A DNA stretch of 33,817 nucleotides from Antarcticimicrobium sp033791545. Its GTDB lineage: Bacteria > Pseudomonadota > Alphaproteobacteria > Rhodobacterales > Rhodobacteraceae. A program made the translations under genes and the position numbers. How positions within the stretch are numbered: position 1 is the first letter of the stretch; each line of letters opens with the position of its first letter. The notes below the pieces were generated by a model that saw nothing but the letters and a program-made list of their open reading frames with translations, was not told the DNA's origin and did not search any database. Where the stretch lies: assembly GCA_033791545.1 (NCBI GenBank), contig JASJGL010000087.1, forward strand, positions 1-33,817, written 5' to 3'. Shown piece after piece: positions 23,773 through 31,400 of this stretch.

Positions 23773-24996
23773 GTGAAGATTGCTTATGTGCTGAACACCT
23801 ATCCCATGCCCTCGCATAGTTTCATTCGCCGCGAGCTGCGCGCGTTGGAGCGGGGCGGGGCGCAGGTGCTGCGACTGGCGATGCGGCGCAGCGCGCTGCC
23901 GCTGGTCGATGCCCAGGACCGGGAGGAGGAGGCGCGCACCACCTATGTGCTGGAGCGCGGCACGGGTCGGCTTTTGGCGGCGCTGGCGGGGCGGGCCCTG
24001 CGCCATCCGGGGCGCACAGGGGCGGCGTTGCGGCTGGCACTGCGGGTCGGGCGCGCGTCGCAGGTGGGGCGGTTGCGGCATCTGATCTATCTGGCCGAGG
24101 CGGCCGAGGTGGCCAATCGCTGTGAGGCCGCCGGGGTCGAGCACATGCATGCCCATTTCGGCACCAACGCCACCACGGTGGCGATGTTGGCCCATGCGCT
24201 GGGCGGGCCGGGCTATAGTTTCACCACCCATGGCCCGGAAGAGTTCGACGCGCCCGCCGCGCTGTCGCTGGGCGAAAAGCTGGACCGCGCCGCCTTTTCC
24301 GTGGCGATCAGCCAGTTCGGGCGCAGCCAGCTTTGTCGTTGGGCCGCCTTCGACACATGGGATCGGATCAAGGTGGTGCATTGCGGCATCGAGCCGGGGG
24401 CCTTTGCCGATCCTGCGCCGCTGCCGGGTGGGCCGCTGCGGCTGGTCACGATCGGGCGGTTCTGTGAACAAAAGGGCCAGATGCTTCTGATCGAGGCACT
24501 GGCAAAGCTGCGCGCGGCGCATCCCGACCTGCATCTGACACTGGTCGGGGATGGGGAATTGCGCGGCGCGTTGGAACAGGCTGTCGCGGCGCAGGGGCTG
24601 GACGACGCGGTGACCTTGACCGGCTGGCTGGACGAGGCCGGGGTGCGGCGCGAGCTGACGGCGGCGCATGGGCTGATCCTGCCCAGTTTCGCCGAAGGGT
24701 TGCCGATGGTGGTGATGGAGGCGATGGCCGCCGCGCGCCCGGTGATCGCCACCTATATCGCCGGCATCCCCGAACTTGTGCGCCCGGGCGAGACCGGCTG
24801 GCTGGTGCCCGCAGGCGATGCCGGGGCGCTGGCCGACACCGTGGCCGCGATGGCGATCACCCCCGCCAGCACCTTGGCGCGGATGGGGCAGGCGGGCCGC
24901 ACCCGGGTTCTGGCGCGCCACGATGCCGAGGGGGAGGCGGCCAAGCTGGCCGGGCATATCGCGGCGGCTGTCGCAGCCGGGCCAGCGGCGCTTTAG
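23773..24996 (+). CDS. Glycosyltransferase family 4 (GT-B)
   Basis: A 407-residue cytosolic or membrane-associated GT-B enzyme. The N-terminal half starts KIAYVLNTYPMPSHSFIRRE and includes HMHAHFGTNA. The C-terminal half carries the nucleotide-sugar-binding region (TIGRFCEQKGQMLLIEALA) and the EX7E motif, E308 and E316 in FAEGLPMVVMEAMAA. It resembles WcaL/colanic-acid-type transferases that add a sugar to the lipid-linked repeat; donor and acceptor are not readable. Translation is placed at GTG 23773, where the protein begins at its first conserved strand; the ribosome-binding site is weak and the frame's long upstream extension covers the divergent promoter gap. Its stop codon overlaps the stop codon of the opposing GH-like gene. 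Confidence 0.9.
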   Translation: MKIAYVLNTYPMPSHSFIRRELRALERGGAQVLRLAMRRSALPLVDAQDREEEARTTYVLERGTGRLLAALAGRALRHPGRTGAALRLALRVGRASQVGRLRHLIYLAEAAEVANRCEAAGVEHMHAHFGTNATTVAMLAHALGGPGYSFTTHGPEEFDAPAALSLGEKLDRAAFSVAISQFGRSQLCRWAAFDTWDRIKVVHCGIEPGAFADPAPLPGGPLRLVTIGRFCEQKGQMLLIEALAKLRAAHPDLHLTLVGDGELRGALEQAVAAQGLDDAVTLTGWLDEAGVRRELTAAHGLILPSFAEGLPMVVMEAMAAARPVIATYIAGIPELVRPGETGWLVPAGDAGALADTVAAMAITPASTLARMGQAGRTRVLARHDAEGEAAKLAGHIAAAVAAGPAAL

Positions 24997-26753
24997 TTTG
25001 GCACGGGGGCCAGAAACGCCTTGATCGCATCCCAGCGCGGATTGTCGTCGGACAGGTGACGCAGCGCGCCCCAGCTGCCCCATTTGCTGGGACTGGCGAC
25101 ATCGGAGAACACGTTGAACAGCTGCCCCCCCGCCGCGTGCCAACCGTTGATCAGCTCGGTATAAAGCGTGCCCATCTCGGGGCTGTAATTGAGATGGATG
25201 AAAAAGTCGCTCAGCGCGTCGTCGTTCACCATCTCGCCGATGCCGACCAGATGGGTGCCGCCCTCATACATGATCAGATCAAGCCCGTGTTCGCGCGCGA
25301 CTTCGGCGTGATAGGGAAAGACGGTGGTCACGATTTGGTCCAGCGTATCGTCTTCACTGCCGCTGCTCAGCCCGTCACGCAGCTCGGCCCAGGCCAGGGC
25401 GGTGGCGACGTCGTATTGATGCGCCGCGACATAGGTCTCGCGCGCGGGCCCGGACAGCCCCTTTTGGTCGGCGGCGGCTTCGGCCAAGGCGCGGCTGTCC
25501 GCGATCCACTGCCGCACCATCGGCGCGCGATCTTCCTTGCCGAGCGCATAGCCGAAATAGCCGGTGATCGCATAGGCGTCGAAAAAGCTTGGGATCGGGG
25601 GGCGCTCGGGCTGCTCGCGTTTCAGATGCGGCGGGTCGAGGATATCGCGTTCCAATCCCATCCAGCCAGTCTGGGTCGAGATCACATTGATCAGCCGGGC
25701 GTCGGCATCGGCGCCATAGACATCGGACCAGATCTCCGCCACCTCGCTGGCGCGCAGGGCGTAATATTGCACCCAGCCGTTGTCCTTGCCCCAGCGTTCG
25801 CGGGCCATGCCATCGGCCCAGCGGGCCTGTTTGAATTGCCAGTTCCAGACCTCGTTCGAGAACTCCACATAGGCGGACAGATCGTGCCAAAGGCTGTCAT
25901 GCACCAGCGTGGCAAAGTGGCGGACATAGTCGTCATCGGCCAGATGCGGCATGTTGAACCAGCCGTCCACGCCCAGCAGGTTGAGCAGGTCGACCATCAC
26001 CTCGGCCGGGACGCCGCGCAGGGAATAGGTGTAATCGCCGATCTGTGGGCGATCGGCCCAGTGCATGACTTCAGAGTTGTTGGTCCGCATCCAGTCCATG
26101 AAACGCAGCGCGCCGAACCCGTCGAGCACGTGCAGGAAGTCGGGGTTGAACACCGCGCCCGCGTCGAACATGGCCAGGTTGTCTTCCTTCACGACGGTGA
26201 TGTTGCGCAGGTAGTCGCCGGTTTTCTTGCGATCGGTGCGCTGGATGCGAATATCGACGAGACCGGGGTTGGGGGCATAGTCGAACCGTATTTCGTGCTC
26301 GCCATAGTGGACATTGCTGACCTGGCCTTTCACCTCGAGGATGCCATCGCCTTCGAAGCGCAGCACATAGTGCCCGGCCAGCGTCTGCGCCTGTTCCGGC
26401 ATCGAGGTCAGCAGCACCGTGCCGATCGAGCCCAGCTCGGGCGGGATTTCCAGCGGCCAGCCGTTTTCGTCCAGATAGCCGGCCTGCGCCAGATCGTCGT
26501 GATCGATCCCGCCCCATTTGCCGGGGAGATGTCCGATCCAGGGTCGTGCGGTTTTCATCACGTCTATAAAGGGCTGTTGCGTGCTCCAGTCCTCAACCGC
26601 ATTCAGTTCGATCGCCATCGGCACCGGTCCAACCGGCTGCGGCGTGCCATCCCCTGCGGAGCGCAGCGCAGGGGTCTCTTGGGCTGTGGCCGGGAGGGGC
26701 AGAGCGGCGCAGAAGCTGAGCAGAAGCAGGGCAAAACGGATCGGCGCGATCAT
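24993..26753 (-). CDS. Secreted glycoside-hydrolase-like protein (clan GH-A style)
   Basis: A 586-residue exported protein. Residues 1-25 are a signal peptide (MIAPIRFALLLLSFCAALPL, cut near ATAQ). A beta-rich region (about 100-190) precedes a probable TIM barrel. The motif YVEFSNEVWNW puts N300-E301 in the position of the clan GH-A acid/base Asn-Glu pair, and LIMYEGGTHLVG puts E497 where a nucleophile would follow a beta-strand. Similar proteins are sometimes labelled cellulose-binding, without clear function. It likely trims or modifies the polysaccharide made by this cluster. Its start ATGA overlaps the stop of the SGNH-type gene by four bases (26750-26753), so the two are translationally coupled. 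Its stop TAA overlaps the GT4 stop on the other strand. Confidence 0.75.
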   Translation of the reverse strand: MIAPIRFALLLLSFCAALPLPATAQETPALRSAGDGTPQPVGPVPMAIELNAVEDWSTQQPFIDVMKTARPWIGHLPGKWGGIDHDDLAQAGYLDENGWPLEIPPELGSIGTVLLTSMPEQAQTLAGHYVLRFEGDGILEVKGQVSNVHYGEHEIRFDYAPNPGLVDIRIQRTDRKKTGDYLRNITVVKEDNLAMFDAGAVFNPDFLHVLDGFGALRFMDWMRTNNSEVMHWADRPQIGDYTYSLRGVPAEVMVDLLNLLGVDGWFNMPHLADDDYVRHFATLVHDSLWHDLSAYVEFSNEVWNWQFKQARWADGMARERWGKDNGWVQYYALRASEVAEIWSDVYGADADARLINVISTQTGWMGLERDILDPPHLKREQPERPPIPSFFDAYAITGYFGYALGKEDRAPMVRQWIADSRALAEAAADQKGLSGPARETYVAAHQYDVATALAWAELRDGLSSGSEDDTLDQIVTTVFPYHAEVAREHGLDLIMYEGGTHLVGIGEMVNDDALSDFFIHLNYSPEMGTLYTELINGWHAAGGQLFNVFSDVASPSKWGSWGALRHLSDDNPRWDAIKAFLAPVPN

Positions 26754-27703
26754 GGGGCAACTCCGGTCTTGGAATAGGGGGTGACGACCTGCCAGACGAT
26801 CTCCTGCATCAGCCGCGCGGCCTCGGGGCCGGGCGCAGTGGCCGTCGTGCTGTCGGCGCGGGTCAATTGGCGCGGCAGGCCCACGGGACTACGGCCATAA
26901 AGCACCGCATAATGGGTGAGCGCCACAAGGTAATGGCCCAGATCGTTCAGGTGGATATTGTCGCGCTTGCCCTCAGGGGCGCGGCGAAACAGATCGTCGC
27001 GGCTATGGATATTCTCGACGCCGCCAGCGGTCTCAACCGCGCGGGTAAAAGCGGCCATGACCTGACCCGCCGGGATGACATGGATCGGGCGTGCCGCCCC
27101 GCCGCCTGCCAGATCGGGCAGCAAGACCTTGTTTTCCCACAGGGTTTCCAGATCGCCGTCCAGTCGGTTCAGCCAGCCTTCGGGATCGTCCAGCCGGTGC
27201 CATGTCTCGTAAAGATAGACCCGCGTCGTGGGCGAGGCCTGCCGCGCCAGATCGGCCCAGGTCGACAGGTATCTGGCGCTGTCGTGGAATTTGATCGCAT
27301 CGCGCAGCTCGACCATCTCGGTCAGCACCACGGCGTCATAGTCGCCCGAGCCGATGGCCGCGCGGGCGGGGCGGAAATGGGGCGTGTCGTTCTCGGCCTC
27401 GAACCCGTTGATCGTCGCGTCCGGTTCCCAATGCTGTTTCAGCGAGGTGCCCCAGCCCAGTTGCAGCGCGTAGCGATGGCCGGGGCCGGCCAGTTGCGCC
27501 AGCATGGCGGGCATATCGCGCCCCACCAGAGAGTGGCCAAGGTGATAGACCGCGATCGGCCCATCGGGCGGCACCAGCGGTGTGGCATAGGCTGACGCGA
27601 CGCGCGCCGTATCGGGCAGCCGGGGTTGGGACAGATACCACCAGATCCCCCCGGCAAGCGCCGGCGTGGCCGCGATGAGAAAAACGAACGGGCGCAGGGT
27701 CAT
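26750..27703 (-). CDS. SGNH-hydrolase-like secreted or membrane-anchored protein
   Basis: A 317-residue protein with an N-terminal signal or anchor segment (FVFLIAATPALAGGIWWYL). Block I of the SGNH fold appears as YHLGHSLVG (candidate nucleophile S58), and a DxxH pair occurs as D248-N-I-H251 within RDNIHLNDLGHYLVA. Both match the catalytic pieces of SGNH/GDSL esterases and related O-acetylation enzymes; the Gly and Asn oxyanion residues are not certain. A role in adding or removing acyl groups on the exopolysaccharide is inferred from the operon. The start is 67 bases after the phosphopantetheinyl transferase stop; AGAGG lies upstream. It overlaps the next gene by ATGA. Confidence 0.75.
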   Translation of the reverse strand: MTLRPFVFLIAATPALAGGIWWYLSQPRLPDTARVASAYATPLVPPDGPIAVYHLGHSLVGRDMPAMLAQLAGPGHRYALQLGWGTSLKQHWEPDATINGFEAENDTPHFRPARAAIGSGDYDAVVLTEMVELRDAIKFHDSARYLSTWADLARQASPTTRVYLYETWHRLDDPEGWLNRLDGDLETLWENKVLLPDLAGGGAARPIHVIPAGQVMAAFTRAVETAGGVENIHSRDDLFRRAPEGKRDNIHLNDLGHYLVALTHYAVLYGRSPVGLPRQLTRADSTTATAPGPEAARLMQEIVWQVVTPYSKTGVAP

Positions 27704-27770
27704 CGGGGAAAGGGCCTCTGGCGGTTGAATCGCATCGTTACCCTAGATCTAGCTCAGATAGGGGTGGATT

Positions 27771-28466
27771 TCACGCCGCAATCGCCACCGCGGTGACGAT
27801 CCGCCCGCCGCCGATGGCATAGCGGCCCGACAGGCGGCTTTCGGCTGCAAACGGGGCGATGGCGCGCAGGAACCGGGCCGAAAACTGGCCGGGGGCGTTT
27901 GTGTCGATGTCGATCTCCAGCGTTTGGAAGTCAAACAGGGTGTGGCTCAGCGGGTATTGCGCCTTATAGGCGGCCTCTTTGGCGGAAAAGATCAGCTTTG
28001 CCCTAAGGCCGCGTTGGTCTGGCGGCAGGGTCGCAAGACGGTTCAATTCAGCCCCGGTGCAGATTGTTTCGAACAGATCCGGTTCCAGTGGCGTGGCCTG
28101 TTCCAGATCAAGCCCAAGCGCCCGCATGTCGCGGCGATGTGCCAGCGCGGCGAGACAGGCCCCGGCGCCGTGGGTGATGGTTCCGACCAGCCCCTCGGGC
28201 CAGATCGGGGCGCGGTCATCCCCATGCAGGACCGGGGCCGGGGTCGCGCCCAGTTGCACCATGGCGCGCCGCGCCGCCGCGCGCCCGGCATCGAATTCGC
28301 GCAACCGGGCGGGCCGGGCCCCGGACAGCGCGGCCCGCTCTTGCGGCAGGGCGGGAGGCTGCGCTGCGTTTGGATCGGTGGCGACCAGCGCGACCGTGCC
28401 CGGCAGCAGCGGGCGCGCGAGCGTCCAAGCCTGCGATTCACGGCAGAGGGTCGTTTGCGCGCTCAT
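27771..28466 (-). CDS. 4'-phosphopantetheinyl transferase (Sfp/EntD superfamily)
   Basis: A 231-residue enzyme that transfers phosphopantetheine from CoA to the serine of a carrier domain. The family blocks are present: REFDAGRAAARRAM (57-70), PIWPEGLVGTITHG (88-101), the metal-binding ALGLDLE (D120, E122) and FSAKEAAYKAQYP (K163, E164, K168), as in EntD-type proteins. The ATG at 28466 overlaps the stop of the NRPS-like gene by four bases (ATGA), so it is co-translated with it. Its dedicated position makes the carrier domain (S1484) of that protein the obvious substrate. Confidence 0.93.
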   Translation of the reverse strand: MSAQTTLCRESQAWTLARPLLPGTVALVATDPNAAQPPALPQERAALSGARPARLREFDAGRAAARRAMVQLGATPAPVLHGDDRAPIWPEGLVGTITHGAGACLAALAHRRDMRALGLDLEQATPLEPDLFETICTGAELNRLATLPPDQRGLRAKLIFSAKEAAYKAQYPLSHTLFDFQTLEIDIDTNAPGQFSARFLRAIAPFAAESRLSGRYAIGGGRIVTAVAIAA

Positions 28467-31400
28467 TCCGCGCGCATCCGCCGCCGGTCGCGCATCGCCC
28501 GGCGTTTCGAGATGGTCTCGCTGCGGTCCTGCTCGGGCTGCACCGGCGGTTCGGGGGCGGGGTCGCTGCCCGCGTTCAGATGCGCCGTCAGCCCGCCCAA
28601 GGTGGGAAAGCGGAAGATGTCGGTGATCGACAGGTCCGGTCGCGCCAGCGCCGTGCGGATTTCCCGATGCGCCTGCACCGCCAGCAGGGAATGGCCGCCA
28701 AGGGCAAAGAAATTATCCTCGCCCCGCAGGCTGGCGGGATCGAGCCCGAGGATGGCGCCCCAGACCGCCGCGATCCGGGTTTGTGACCCATCCCCTGTGG
28801 CGGTATTCGCGACAGCCGTCGCCGGGATCGCGCCGCCAGCCGGTGCGGAAGCAGGCGCGGAAGCTGGGCGCGGTGCGCGTGCCGGGGCCGGGTCGGGCAG
28901 CGCCTTGCGGTCGATCTTTTTGTTCGGGGTCAGCGGAAAGACGTCGAGCCTTGTGATGCGGGTGGGGACCATGACCTCGGGCAGGTGGCGGGCCAGTTCC
29001 TTGCGCAGGGTGGGCTCGTCCACCGGGGCGTCGGATGTGACATAGGCCAGTAGACGTTGATCGCCCGCCGCGCCGCTCCGCGCGATGACCACCGCGCCGG
29101 TGATGCCGGGGTTTGCGGCAAGTGCGGTCTCGATCTCGCCCAGCTCGATGCGCTGGCCACGGATCTTGACCTGATGGTCGGTGCGGCCAAGGAAATCGAG
29201 CCGCCCATCCGCCCGCCAGCGCACCAGATCGCCGGTGCGATACATGCGCAGCGGCTGCGGGCCGGTGAGGCCGATCTCGCCACCAAAGGGGTCGGGCGGG
29301 AACCGATCCTCCGTCATCTCGGGGCGCTGCCAATAGCCGCGCGTCACCCCGGCACCGCCGATGCACAGCTCGCCCGGAACGCCGATGGGGGCGGGACGCC
29401 CGGCAGGGTCGAGCACATAGACCGCAGTATTGGCGATCGGGGTGCCGACATTGACGATGCCGTGCGCCTGCGCGCCGACCGTCTCACAGGTGGACCAGAT
29501 CGTGGTTTCGGTCGGTCCGTACATGTTGAGGATGCGCGCGCCCGTGCATTCGCGCAGATCCTCGACCAGATCCCCGGGCAGCGCCTCGCCGCCCAACAGC
29601 AGGTGTTTGACCCGCCCCAGCGCCAGCCGCGCCTCGTCATTCATGGCGATCATCCGCGCCATCGACGGGGTGCATTGCATATGCGTCACGTCATGGCGCA
29701 GGATCTGCGCGGCAAGCGAAAAGTCGTCGGCCTCGGGCGCGCTGGGCGCATTGGCGCGCGCCAGCACCTCGGCCAGCGGTTTCAGCCCCTCCAGCACCAG
29801 ATCGGGGGCGATGCCATAGTCGATCAGGCAGGCGATCTCGTCGACCCCAATCCGCTTGAGCTGTTCAACCCGCGCCAGCCCGTCCGCGACGGTGCCGAAC
29901 AGGCCGGAGTCCTCGAAATAGCGCTCGAAGGCGAAATCGAGGATCGCTTCCAACTCCTCCTCGCTCAATACGCCGAGATCCATTTCAAAGGCATTGGTCA
30001 CGCCCTTGGGTTTCTTGAATGCGGGAAAGGCCCAGGCGTATTGCTTGATCAGCCCGGCGGCGGCGCGCAGATAGTCCTTCATCGGCCCGCGCGCGATCTG
30101 TTCCGCCTGTTCGCGGGTCTCGGCCAGATAGCTGTGCAGCATCAGGGTGACGGTGAAATCGGCCGGATCATGGCCGTTTTCGCGCAGCGCGGCGTGATAC
30201 AGGCGGATCTTTTCGCCCACCTCGTCGACGGATTGGCCCAGCAGGTGGGTCAGCACATTGGCACCGATCGCCCCGGCCTCTTTCCAGGTCTCGGGATTGC
30301 CGGCGGTGGTGACCCAGACCGGCAGTTCCTTTGACACCGGGCGCGGCTGGGTGACGACCGAATGCATCGTGCCGTCGGCCTTGGGAAACTCCACCGCCTC
30401 GCCGCGCCAGAGCTTGCGCAGGGTCTCGATGGTGGCGAACATCGCCGGTTTGTTGTTGGGCGGCGTGTTCTCGGGGCGCAGGATGAAATCATCCGGTTGC
30501 CAGCCCGAGGCGATGCCAATGGCGGCGCGCCCGTTGGTCAGGTTGTCGATCACCGCCCATTCCTCGGCAATCCGTGCCGGGTGGTGCAGCGGCGCGACGC
30601 AGCTGCCCGCGCGTACGGCGATATTTTGCGTCACCGCCGCCACCGCCGCGCCTGTGACCGCAGGGTTGGGATAGGGGCCGCCAAAGGCGTGAAAATGCCG
30701 CTCTGGCGTCCAGACGGCGTTGAACCCGTGCGTATCGGCGAATTTCGCGCCCTCCAGCAGCAGCTCGTATTTTTTTGGCCCGACGCCGTCGTCATTGCCC
30801 CAGTACATCAGGTTGAAATCAATATGTCGCTCGCTCACCGCCAGCGGGCCACGCGACACCACGGCGCGGTTTTCCTCGCCCGAGAGCACCAGCTTGAAGC
30901 CGCGCGCCAAGGTCCAGAACAGCTCCAGCACCGAGATGTCAAAGCCCAGCGAGGTCACCGCGAACCATGTGCCGTTTTCGGGCACGCCGATGCGTGCGTC
31001 CATACCGGCAAAGAAATTGGCCACGTTGCGATGTTCGACCATCACCCCCTTGGGCAGGCCGGTCGAGCCGGAGGTATAGATCAGATAGGCCAGATCGGCC
31101 CCACGCGCGCCGCCATCGACCCGCGCGGTCTGCTCGCTGCTGCCGTCATACTCGACGATCTCGGCTTCGGTCGCGGGCAGATCTGCGCGCAGTGTGGCCT
31201 CTGTCACGATCACCACCGCGGCGCTGTCGCTGATGTAATGGGCGATGCGGTCGGCGGGATAGGCGGGGTCGAGCGGCACATAGGCGCCCCCGGCTTTGAG
31301 GATCGCCAGCGCCGCGATCACCATCTCGGGGCTGCGGCGCAGATACAGGCCGACATGCGCGCCCGGTGCCACGCCCTTGTCGCGCAGACGCGCAGCCAGT

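Noticed and set aside
25056..26777. 573-codon plus-strand frame
   Set aside because: Antisense to the signal-peptide-bearing GH-like gene; composition typical of a shadow frame.
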